A DNA stretch of 64,000 bases from NCBI GenBank assembly GCA_022835595.1, contig BQUP01000005.1, positions 682,001 through 746,000 of the forward strand, given 5' to 3'. Under the pieces are notes generated by a model that searched no databases, had not been told where the DNA came from, and saw only the letters and a program-made list of their open reading frames with translations. Positions 34,059 to 44,314 of this stretch are shown here, piece after piece. The DNA is from Cystobasidium ongulense (Eukaryota > Basidiomycota > Cystobasidiomycetes > Cystobasidiales > Cystobasidiaceae). The position numbers and the translations under genes were made by a program. Every line of letters begins with the position of its first letter. Within the stretch, counting starts at the first letter, position 1.

Positions 34059-37000
34059 ATGTCGGAATCCGCAAGTTCAACGGGACGTCCCACCAAGCAA
34101 GTGGTGAGTATGAAGAGCTCATGCACGACGTATATGGGAGTGAGCTGACCATCCTCGTTTGACTCACAGAAAGCTTGCAGAGTCTGTAAGATGTACGTGT
34201 GTTTCCTCCTAACCTCCAGCTGCATATTGGTATCTCCCCATACCGTGGTCGTTGGGACAGACAGGCTCTATATCCTTCACCTGGATAGCGTGTAGCCTTC
34301 CTACGTAGAGACGGACCAATACGTCTGTGCGGAGACGACCGTGTCCCTACTGCGCATATGCGCCTCCTCTCCCAAGTTACGGACAGCAGCGGCGTGCAGG
34401 CGGCTCTTCCCAGCTGGCTCTCCGCTTGCTCCGGTGTAGGCAAGCCGGGAGTATACTTTGCTAACACATATCTGAAAATGTTTCAGCGGCAAGAACAAGT
34501 GTGAAGTAGACTATGAAGGTGGACCTTGTAGGCGGTGTGAGGCAAATGGAGTACACTGCATTCGAGACCCTCCCAAAAAACGTCGAAACCGTGCACTCGA
34601 ATCTACAGTCCCGCTACCAACAGGCCTAGGGGAAGCCGACATCAGTAACTCCAGCGCTGTATCAAGTTTAGCAGCACCTCCGCTTGGCAGCACCTCGAAC
34701 GGGTCGCGTCAGACCAGTGCTCGCCTTCCAGCTGCCACATCAATTACTACGAACGATTCTCAACCGGTCCAGACAGAAGAGTAAGGCTATTCATGGCGAG
34801 AAACGAGCTGCAAGGAAGCTAACTTAAGGAGTGTTGCAGTCGAGTAGCACGCTTAGAGAGAGCCCTCGAAGGCTTAGGCAACAAGCTGGAGCAATACATG
34901 AATGCCTTTACGGCACCGCAGAATCATCGAAATCGCACTCCCTCCAATGCAGGTCAGCAAGATCAGAACCCTCCCTTGTCGGAGCTAAAAGGTGGCCTAC
35001 CTTCGGGTAGTCTTCCCCAGTATATGTACTCTCAACAGTATATCGGTCTTCCTAGCCTGAGCCCTCCTCAGCAGCCTGCGAACCCAGATCATAATGCTTT
35101 CCCTTCCTTCGAACATCCCCAACACTTCGGCGAAGTTGCCGGACCTCCGTTCGGGCAAGGCAGTCCTCCCCCTATTCATCCAGTCGCTTCCACCAGTCAG
35201 CTTCCTGACACCAGACACCGCAGTCCAAGCAGAGTCGATTTGCCGCAGAAGCGAGCTCGGCTTGAGAGACCAGCAGCCGCCGTATTATCCGGTCAGAGCG
35301 ACGTTCCACATCAATCATTACCCCAGCTCGGCACAAGCAGCAGTCGGGCTGCAGTCCATCGAAATGAGGAAAGCAGAGATAGCTCAGATCAGGAGCCAGC
35401 TGGCTGGCCTGAAAAGGCAGCCTGGAAGCCTGGAGGCGTCCATACAGAGATGTACGGTGTCTTGCCATACTCGACGCCTGGATCGGAAGTGGGTTCCCGA
35501 GAACAAAGTCAGTCTCCCATTGAGTCTATGGCCCTGCCTCAATCAAATCTACATAGGCCTTTCGATGCTCTCGCCGACGCGGTAGCTGCGGTTGAGCTCA
35601 TGGAGCAGCAGCAGAGGTCACGCCCTGCCGAAACAGGTGAAATTCAGGGCGGGCCTAGTGACTCACCGCTTGAAGCTGCGGGGGTGACCCCAACCGGGTC
35701 AACAACGACAGATACTTCGGAAAAGCGAAGAAAGAAAGCTGCTGGCATACGGAGACGGGGCATCACTCGATCAGCAGCACTATCTCTCCCTTCAGTCGTT
35801 ACGCAGAACCTTCTTTCACTGCATGAAGCTTGGTTGCTATTCGATTTTTACAAACGAAGCTGTCACCCATTTGTACCTGTCCTGTCGGAAGTCTTTGACA
35901 CTTTCGATACTATGCAAAAAGAGCCAATGCTATTGAATAGTATCCTGGCCGTAGCAGCTACAAGGAACAAAGATCTACTTCAACCAAAGAAGGATACAGG
36001 AGGTCCTAATGTTAGATCGCTCATTGTAGGCGAAGTCTCGAACAACGTCCATGTATCACTACATCGTCCAGCAACAGGCAGAAGCGCCGTCCAAGCGCTC
36101 GTAACGTTTGCTGCTTGGCACCACTACCCCTTCTCCTTATCTGGTCACGCTCTAAGAATGGCAGTAGAGCTACGGTTATATCTGGCGATGGAAAAGCTCA
36201 TGAACCCAAACATACGCCATCCTGACGAATCAGAAGAGGAATTATATGCATCTGCGCGCATATGGCTTGCAACTATATGGCTTGATTTTCAGTGGGTACT
36301 CTATGTCTACTGCCCGCTTGTTGTTTGCGCGTCTGATGGGTAGGATTCATGTCTATAGAATTTCAACTGGTACCGGTCGTTTGACAATATACGCAGATCA
36401 AATCAAGCCTGGATTTCTGAGTTTATACCGTACACATCGGCTTGGTAGGCTTCATTCGTATCAGGTAGCCTCGATGTGGGACTGACCTTGGTACACTCAG
36501 CTGAAGTGACAGATACTGTCCTAGCCTCGAATATCGAATTGATGTTCTTGAAGCGAAGACTATTCGACGACCCAAATGCAGTTACTAAGGCTGAATTTGA
36601 TACATGGTTCACAAGCTGGGACAGACACCTGGGTAGGTGGTCGCCACTCTCGACTTCCAACACAGGTATGCGTCTGACTGGATCACCATCTTATAGCACA
36701 CTACGGGTCGGTGGATACATTTCATCGGCAATATCTGCTTTATCAACACGCGTACGCTATGGTCGAGATGCTAGTACCGAAGCTCCGCCACGGGTCTATC
36801 AAGATGTCCTCGTCCCCCAGTCAAAAAGCATACCAGACGGACGTTTTGGAACCTCTATTTCAGGCTGCACGATTCTGTATGACTATATGCCTGTCCAAAT
36901 GGACACTCCACTATGCACTAGCATATATGCCTAGACATACACTGGTGCAGATATCATACGTCGCACTGCTAGCACTCCAACTTGCACATGTAAGCCAAAT

Positions 37001-37563
37001 GCTGCCCATGCCTGCTTACAAATGCTGACGTGTTCATTGTCAAGGCTACCCGCAAAACGCTGTTGGACCCAGACAAGGTTCTCGAAGATAGCCGGGCTAT
37101 TGCCGAACTCGTAGGCCGGGTACATCTAGGTACACGATTTGCAAGCACTATACGGAAAGCTGGCGAGCGTTTTGAGCAGCTACAAGAGGAGAGCAGTCCG
37201 AAGACCGGCACTCTATTTGCGCAACAAGCCGAAATATCTGCCCTGCAAGGTAACTATGATAGCCGCCTGTTCGTGCCTCCGACTGCGACAGGACAGACAG
37301 AGGGTGTTGGGCAAATGTGGCCGTTTGACTTCTCCCTGAGTGGAGGCATCAACGAAGGATCTGGCAGCTGGCTTGCTAATAATGGTATGGACTGGGCAAA
37401 TCAGTTTCTAGCGAACCCTCCCACTACAGGAACCTCCGCTAGCTCGGCGGACGAACATATCGCTGGCTTAGACGCCTTGCTATTTGATTTTGGTGGAGGA
37501 TCTGGACAATCTACTTACAACGGAAACTGGGCAGCTAGTCTGCCATTTGGCAGTATGGAGTAG
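34059..37563 (+). CDS. Zn2Cys6 fungal transcription factor
   Basis: A zinc-cluster regulator with a middle-homology (fungal-specific transcription factor) domain. Eight exons (34059-34103, 34170-34192, 34487-34780, 34840-36291, 36359-36444, 36501-36665, 36697-36989, 37045-37563) encode 958 residues. The zinc cluster spans exons 2-3: CRVCKIGKNKC then CEVDYEGGPCRRCEANGVHC, giving C-X2-C-X6-C-X8-C-X2-C-X6-C, followed by basic PPKKRRNR. A short coiled coil follows (VARLERALEGLGNKLEQY), then a long Pro/Ser/Gln-rich region. The middle-homology region has ARIWLATIWLDFQ joined across the 36292-36358 intron to ISTGTGRLTIYADQIK, which matches the family's GRP-like segment. The C-terminus is Gly/Ser-rich with acidic and aromatic residues, a plausible activation region. 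It probably controls the neighbouring oxidoreductase genes (inference). Confidence 0.88.
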
Positions 37564-37865
37564 AGTGTAGCTAGTGCCGCCAAAATATGCATCGCGTAAA
37601 ACAACGTGTAGAGTCAGACAGGAACGTAGCAATAATCGTTTTCCATGGGCGACTCCCCATGCTCATTACTGCCCTGCTTTCGATTGCTCCCGGTTCATAA
37701 ATGGAAGCAGAACTTCACATCAGTGAAAACAACTGACAGTCGCGAGTCTTCTGTGTGCAGCTTTGAAGATCAAGCCGAATTACCAAGGCTAGCCATTGAG
37801 TGCTAAAATTTACTGAATTGCAATTCGCCACAAACCCTCAAGAACAATATGATACAGTCTGAAGT
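37564..37865. other. intergenic region between convergent regulator and monooxygenase genes
   Basis: This 302-bp stretch holds two facing 3' ends. No gene or repeat is seen. Confidence 0.4.
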
Positions 37866-40107
37866 CTACTCTACATATCGTTTGCCGTAAATGCCTTCAA
37901 GCTGAGCTTTAATCTGGCTTGAAACGATTTTGGAGTGGAATCTGGCCCAGCCAAAAGTTCCGACCATCACCCAAAGCCCGTCAATGCCCATATTGGGCCT
38001 CCAAACACCGTTGAGCTCTCCTTCATGGTCGAGTCCCCATATCTTCTTGATTCTTCCACCCACTTCTTCTCCGAGAATGGCCTTTACAGAGTCGCCCACA
38101 CTCGTGTAGCCTGTGGCGAGGATTACAAGGTCGTATTTCTCTCTCTTTCCATCGGTGAAGACTACATCTTCGCCATCGAACTTTTCAATTGAACCTTGTC
38201 GTATCTTGATGCGTCCATCAACGACAGCCTCAGCGGCGCCAGCTTCATAGTAGAAGCCACCACCTCGCTCCCAGCCTAGTAAGACGGTTCCAGTGCCTTT
38301 GATGCCGGAGTACCACTTGAAGCCAGCTTTGGTCAGGCCATCAATGAGCTCGCGGTCCTTGTCGGCAAGATCTGATGTCATTCGTCTTGCTAGCTCTTCG
38401 CTCGCCCGAATAGGCATTGCATGAGCCATGCGGTCGGCAACGTCGAGTGGGGGTCCATCCTCGCAGTAGACTTTGCCTAGGACTGCTGGAGCACCGTGTG
38501 TAAGACTGTGTTCGATGAAAAAGACGCGGTCAGCTTAGTCTGAAGTATAGCCCGTTGCGCAGGTTGCTCGGCGTACCTCATAACGTATGTAGGAGAGCGT
38601 TGAAGCATAGTAGCATCGACTTCATGTCTAGCAGCGTCAAGAGCAGAGTCGAATCCAGACGAAGATGTCCCAACGATGAGAACCTTCTTGCCTTTCCAAT
38701 CGCGGCACGAGTCGTGGTAGGCAGAATGACGGATGATACCTTTGAAGGTTTCTGCTCCTTCGATGTTGGGAAGATGTGGTGTACCTGCTAAACCCGTTGC
38801 TAAAACGAACTGTTTCGAGCGGACAGTGCGCTTCTCCCCTCCACGGTTGATTGTGGTGACCCATTGCTTGGTAGATTGGTCATATGTCGCGTTCTCAACC
38901 TTGGAAGAGGTCCAGACTCGTAGGTCTAGGGAATCGGCGTATGATTCGAGCCAGTTGCCGATTTTCTGCAAGAAGCGCAAGAATTAGACATAGAAGTGCC
39001 AAGAGCGCGGCAGAGTAAGCGCGACTCACGCCTGCGGGTGTGAAGACGGGCCATTGACGTGGGAAAGGGATGTATGGTAGATGGTCTTGCCAAACTGGAA
39101 AGTGAAGACTGAGAGATTCGTAACGCTTGCGCCAGTTGTCGCCAACGCGTTCGTTGGCTTCGACAACGAGAGCCGGAACACCCAGTGCTTCGAGACGAGC
39201 TGCCATGACGAGTCCACTGTGCGGGATAACGCTATGTCAGGCGCATGGTCCAGCACCTTTTCTTACCACAAACGCAACTCACTTGTGACCACCTCCAACA
39301 ATGACTACCTCGGGATCCTTGTCTTGAAAAGCTGCATTGGAGGCTCTCACTTCTGACCACTTCCTTGAATCGGTGATGTGTCCATCAGCCCGTCCAATCT
39401 CTGGGAAATCTACGAGTCCTTCGAGAATCGTGTTGAGCGTCCATGCTTTGTAGCCGGACTGCGTGCACACGATGTTCGCGACGGCAGTGCATACAGCAAC
39501 AGTGGTCTTGAACTCGAAATGGAAGGGAATGAATGCAAGATCATCATATGGCCTGGCGAGTTCTGGTGTAGGGTTGGGAAGAGGTTTGAACGAGTGCGGC
39601 TGCGTCTCCGGGAAAGTGGCCTGCAGCAGCAAACACAGGCGGGTCAGCAATGGCCCAAATAGAACCTCCGTCTAGACAGCTACTCACCGACGCTACTTGG
39701 GCAATCTTCTCTGTGCCGTGCAGGGTGCGATAGTCCCATGTGAAGGCTGCCTTGTCACGCCACCATCCTGCAAGGGCGTCGAGCCAATGTCAGAAACAAG
39801 ACCAAGGACCATCGAACATCTGAACGTGCTCACCATCACCGATTAAAGTCTGAGCGATAGCCTGACCATCTCCCTGAGCAGCCTTGTTGGCAGCTTGCTC
39901 GAACTCCTTCAGCCACTGAGATGAAATGGCAACAGCATCCGCATCGACTGGAAAGTCCTTGCCATTGCGCTCGTGAGTGGGAAGAGGATAGCATGCATCA
40001 TCTCCCGATACACCGCTCGGAAGAGATTGTTGTTGCTTCTTCAGAGTTTCGATGTGGCTGATTTTTGGTTCAGCGGCGTGACCGTTGGGAGTTCTAACGC
40101 CGACCAT
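37866..40107 (-). CDS. flavin-containing monooxygenase with N-terminal NTF2/SnoaL-like domain
   Basis: A class B flavoprotein monooxygenase using FAD and NADPH. Six exons (40107-39834, 39767-39688, 39620-39283, 39216-39030, 38965-38577, 38505-37866) encode 635 residues. The first 200 residues resemble a SnoaL/NTF2-like domain (GWWRDKAAFTWDYRTLHG), common in fungal proteins of this type. The FAD Rossmann motif is VVIVGGGHNGLVMAARL, split by the exon 3/4 junction. The FMO fingerprint reads FKGIIRHSAYH, the NADPH motif KVLIVGTSSSGFD, and the ATGY motif LATGYTSVGDS. All key glycines are intact. The substrate is unknown. It is divergent from the short-chain dehydrogenase across 687 bp and convergent with the zinc-cluster regulator, so a shared pathway is likely but not shown. 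Confidence 0.9.
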
Positions 40108-40794
40108 GATTGATTAGGATGAAGTATTAATGGAAGCTGACCTGAGAGTCTGGCGAAGCTGGAGAACGAGAGGGAGACCTATGTTATGCGTCCTCAGATT
40201 ATATAGCCAGCCAGATTTACATCTACCATAGCGCGCTGTACTCCCGGCGGTTCAGCGGTGATTTGGTTCGGAATACTCCGCCCACTCTCCCTCCCTTCCA
40301 GGACCCTCCGCATGCCGTTCGAAGACTAGTGTGGGGTCACACGAGTCAATGGAGTATGTGAGACTGCCCCTCCCAGGCAGAGAGCCCGCCAAGCTGGTCC
40401 CCATCTTCCGATGACAGTCCTTCTGGTCAGCCTAGCAGTATCAATCACGTGCTACTATTACGGTGGCCGTTTCAGATGTATTCATCGGCAGACTACCATC
40501 ACACGTAACCGGCAGACACTGTGATGATTTCGGCTAGTATACCTATAGTGCTTTTCCTAGATGGCGACACGGGCTAGCAACTGTACTCTACATGGGATGA
40601 CCAAGCAAAGTTGAAGTCTGAAAGTACCGTTGCAGCTCCGCCGTGCAGTAATACCATGCCGCTGCCGCCGGAGCGTAATCTGAGGAATAAAGGACACGCT
40701 CAGCAACTCAAGCAGATGAACTGGCTTCCCTCTATCCAGCTCAAAGTATCGACTGTTCTCAACCTATACTTCATAACACCGTACACCGATAGAT
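40108..40794. promoter_or_regulatory. divergent promoter between monooxygenase and dehydrogenase genes
   Basis: This 687-bp region contains the promoters of the FMO (-) and SDR (+) genes. Several CGG and CCG triplets are present (for instance near 40245 and 40655-40675), the half-site type used by zinc-cluster regulators, but no clean paired site stands out. No gene is seen. Confidence 0.45.
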
Positions 40795-42067
40795 ATGAAG
40801 ATCAGCGGCAATGGCTGGGTTGTGACAGGCGGTTTAGGCGGGCTAGGCCGTGTTATAGCTACCAGTTTGCTATCTGAAGGTGGTTCTGTAGTTGTAAGTG
40901 CAGTGCTATCTTGTTCTTCAGGTGTTCCATTTACAAGAGATTAAACTTAATCTACCGCCCCTTGCTAATAAACAGCTCTGGGACGTATTGCCACAAGACA
41001 AGGGAGAAGAGCTCGCGAAACAGCTTAATTTCTCTGGCTACATCTCAGTTGATATAGCGCAACCTCACTCCGTAGAAGCTGCAGCTAAGAGAACACTAGA
41101 GCTTCTGAATGGTGTCAAGCTTGTGGGTTGTGTTCATTGTGCAGGTATTGCACTCAGAGTAAGCGATACCCACTTGAGTTCTGACCGCTTTAAATTCGCG
41201 TAAACAGTTGGACTGATATGAAAACATTGTATGAATAAACAACAGCGTGACTGGACAAACAAGATGGCCGACTCTATAGCACAATTCAAGAAGATGCTAG
41301 ATGTCAATACATTTGGAACTTTCGTCGTCAATGCTCACATCTCGGATGCAATCAACTCGCAGTACCCAGATCAAGCTGAGAAGCTCCCACCTCGCGTCAA
41401 TGAAGAACGAGGTATCATCGTCAATTACGCATCTGCTGCAGCTAGACCTTATGCCCGTGTTCTCGGCTATGGTCCAACCAAGAGTGGGTTTTGACTGCCG
41501 AGGTTGTTGCGCACTCAGAAGAAAACATGCTGATTCTTGGCTGTTCGATCCATCAAAAGCTGCTGTAGTGGGTATCACTAAGTCCGCCGCAGATTATTTA
41601 GGTCCTGCGGGCATCCGTGTTTGCTGTGTTTCCCCTTCTATTGTCGCCACCGGCATGAACGGCCCCCACATTGTGAGTTTCAGCTATTCGCCTGGACGAC
41701 AGACCTTGTTCTGACTCAATCAACTGCCAATGTAGCCTTACTTTGAAGGTCAGCTTGCGGCAACTGCTACCTTCCCAAGGCGTCAAGCCCAGCCAAGCGA
41801 AATGTGGATGGGGACCAAGTATCTGATCGAAAACGAAATGATGAATGCCTTCGACGTGAGCCACAGCACATCATGGACACCCATGTACGGAGCTGATAGA
41901 TGTCGATGCTCTTAGCTTCACATCGACGGTAATTGGCATCTTGTATCAGACTGGCAACCAGGTACAGATCGTACGTGTTCAAAACTTGGTCGAGATTTGT
42001 CAGTAGAACCGCTGCTGACGAGCAATCCATCTACTCAGCTCGAGCACTTGCACCAGGACTAGAGTAG
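40795..42067 (+). CDS. short-chain dehydrogenase/reductase
   Basis: A classical NAD(P)-dependent SDR. Seven exons (40795-40893, 40976-41158, 41246-41483, 41560-41672, 41736-41855, 41916-41961, 42039-42067) encode 275 residues. The cofactor motif is VVTGGLGGLGRVIA, followed by VHCAGIA in place of the NNAG motif. The active site has Ser in VNYASAAA and the YxxxK motif as YGPTK, joined across the exon 3/4 boundary to TAVVGITKSAADYLG, then GIRVCCVSPSIVATGM. The length and the phrase order resemble 3-hydroxyacyl-CoA dehydrogenase type 2 / 17beta-HSD10-like enzymes, but substrate is not determined. If the last intron is retained, the frame reads on to a different C-terminus; the spliced end ARALAPGLE is preferred. 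Confidence 0.88.
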
Positions 42068-42276
42068 AGCATCCACCAAAACCGTTGTATATCGCCTCTC
42101 GCTAGGATTAGTGACGAGCGTAGCGTTTGTAACAGAGTTTAGGACAATGCGAGGAAAGCTATCTGCAATTGCAATTGAAACGTCAGGGTATGATTAGGAC
42201 GGCTATAAAACACAAGAGCGTACGTTACACGCTACAGCAGTATACATGGTTACGGCAATGACTGGATAACATGGCC

Positions 42277-42885
42277 CTATTTGGGTAGATTATTGCCGTG
42301 TTCGTCAACTTCGGGTTGTACAGGCTGGCCACCACCTCCGGCGCTGTACATGGAAGATGTCGTTAGGCTTGTCTTCCTGACTTGTAGTCGAATAGTAGTC
42401 ATGGCTCACCCAGCTTCCATTCCAGCTCCGCCTCCTCCTTCAACGGACAGATTGCCTTCTCCCTCTACGACGAGTCTAGGTGCAGCGTATAGGTTATTGA
42501 CGATAGAAGAGCGCTTCCATACTTCGAGGTCGTTGTTTGCTGTATTCCACCACTCTTGCAATCGCGCCTTCTGTTCTTCCGGCAAGCTTGCAAGGAGATC
42601 TGTATCTTCTTCACCTGGGGTGCTCGATTGCTGACTGGCGCTGGATGAAGACGAGCCTTGTTGACCGGACGAGAGAGCAGAGTACACTTGCGAAGCAGGT
42701 GGGAAAGAGAGCTTCTGTTGTTGACCGATTATCGAAGGCAGCTCTTCGTTGAACTTGCGGTCTGCAAGGCGTAGAAAGTACTCTCTGAAATTGTATGACC
42801 CGAATGAGCCTGCTGCTCTTGCCATTGACGAGTGTAGATTTGTCAATGCCCGCCGTGAGACTGCGTGTGATACGTTGGATGCCAT
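42277..42885 (-). CDS. ISD11: Isd11-like LYR-family protein (Fe-S cluster assembly)
   Basis: Isd11 stabilises the cysteine desulfurase Nfs1 in the mitochondrial matrix. Two exons (42885-42410, 42343-42277) encode 180 residues. The N-terminal block GSYNFREYFLR and the C-terminal block NTANNDLEVWKRSSIVNNLY with the following RLVVE match the two conserved regions of yeast Isd11. Between them lies an insert of about 50 residues rich in Ser and Gln, and a Gly-rich, acidic tail follows. The signature LYR position appears to read LHS, so the defining tripeptide is altered. The protein is twice the usual length (about 90-95 residues). The start at 42885 was chosen because homology and a basic, targeting-like N-terminus begin there; an in-frame upstream ATG exists at 43035. 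Confidence 0.8.
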
Positions 42886-43344
42886 GGTGGTATGGACTTG
42901 TGCGATATTGATGATGGATTCGTCTGAGGAGAAACAACGAGCCCGACGATGGCCGAAAGCAAGATCCATCCAGGCCAGCAAAATGGTGGCAAGAAGCGAG
43001 CAAGGCGATGTGCATGGCTGATTCGGCTGAGGCAAGGCAGCCTAGACAGTAGTGTAGTGTAGCATGTCCTGGTATTCAGCGACCTCATCACTTTGTGATC
43101 TATACTTTGTTCGGACAGTTGACGGATTTGTGAACGACTACATCCCTTACTTCAGATGAAGTGTGGAAGCTAGAATGGTTTATAAAGTACAACAACAGAT
43201 GTCACTCCAGCAAACTTGCAGACTCATCCATGACCGCGTTGTGGGTATACTGCTCAAAGCTTCTTGGGCCGGCGTCCGTCACTGAGAATGCATTGTCAGT
43301 GATAGTCTCGGAAGTGGTGACACTGCAGGCCCAAAGGTCAGCAC
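42886..43344. other. intergenic region, promoter of ISD11
   Basis: This 459-bp stretch lies between the ISD11 start and the 3' end of the next minus-strand gene. Short overlapping frames only; no RNA gene or repeat is visible. Confidence 0.4.
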
Positions 43345-43873
43345 TCACAACATATCAACGTAGTCAGTTTTCGTAGAAGCAGATCCTTCAGGTGTATCTT
43401 TCGCCTTCTTCGCCTTTGCTTTCATTCCCGAAGCACCCGTCTTCTTTTTCGACAGACCACCAGCCAGGCCATCTTCGTCCATACCGTCGTCAACCTCTTG
43501 CTGCCTTGCTAGTGCTCGCTTTTCTGCTTCGAGCAATAGTTTCTCTGCCTTCTGTTCTATCGCTGTACGGGGTCGCGTCGAAGAGCCGGCTTCCTGTTTG
43601 TCTAGAAGTGCAGCCGACGCCACATCGCGATTGACTGAATTGTTCTTGAACTGCTCTGAGATGGGTGCATTGCGCTGGACGTTCTTCTGAAGCGAGTTGC
43701 GGACTTGCGTCGCTGAGAGGCCTAGCTTCTCTTTCTTCGTAGGTCGCTTGTAGGCTTTTGCTGTTGGTCGGCAGGCGGGTTTGCATGTCAGTAATAGTTA
43801 GAGAACGGTGGCCGCAGCCGGTCCAAGACTAGACAGTGCCCGTGGATGACTCTGACTGACCTGATTTGCCCAT
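43345..43873 (-). CDS. small basic protein, unknown (nuclear or nucleolar character)
   Basis: I do not recognise a family. Two exons (43873-43861 and 43760-43345) encode 142 residues; exon 1 is only 13 nt (MGKS plus one base) with a GTCAGT donor. The sequence is strongly charged: a basic N-terminus KAYKRPTKKEK, a central helix rich in Ala, Glu, Lys and Arg (AEKLLLEAEKRALARQQ), an acidic patch, and a Lys-rich segment SKKKTGASGMKAKAKKAK. Such composition is common in ribosome-biogenesis factors, but no specific assignment is made. Confidence 0.65.
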
Positions 43874-44314
43874 GTCTGCTTGTTGCTGCTGTTCTTGCGA
43901 ATGAGAAATGGAGAAAAGAGCGTGACTTCTAAAATTTGCGATCATCCTTGCAGCTTGATCAACGAAGACAAGTGGAATAATTATCACATCACTATCAGCT
44001 AACCAACAACAATTGTCTATCCAAGCATCTCTGTCACGTCCTCGCTCCTCAGAAGAACCTACGCGTAACGGACCTGGCTTTGTCTGTCCTCTAAGCGAAA
44101 AGGCAGCCGCTTCCACAGGTCTCGAACCAATAGTCAGTCTTCCATATCCTACATATCGTGGATCTTTCGCTCAGCTGTTACTTGTATTGGCTCACTATAG
44201 CTACATCAGTACATCCAGATACCTACCTCAAGCCAATACATCCATCAAGCTAGCTACAAACACGTCCAAGACCTTCATAGCCGTCGTGCAGTTCCCAGCA
44301 GAGTACTCGAATGA
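43874..44314. promoter_or_regulatory. divergent promoter region
   Basis: This 441-bp region separates the divergent small basic protein gene (-) and the 773-residue protein gene (+). No further feature is seen. Confidence 0.4.

Noticed and set aside
36292-36358. Apparent frameshift in the Zn2Cys6 regulator, where a second frame reads YSMSTARLLFARLMG
   Set aside because: A normal 67-nt GT-AG intron (36292-36358) joins DFQ to ISTGTGRLTIY in frame and restores the family motif. The alternative reading is a coincidence inside the intron.
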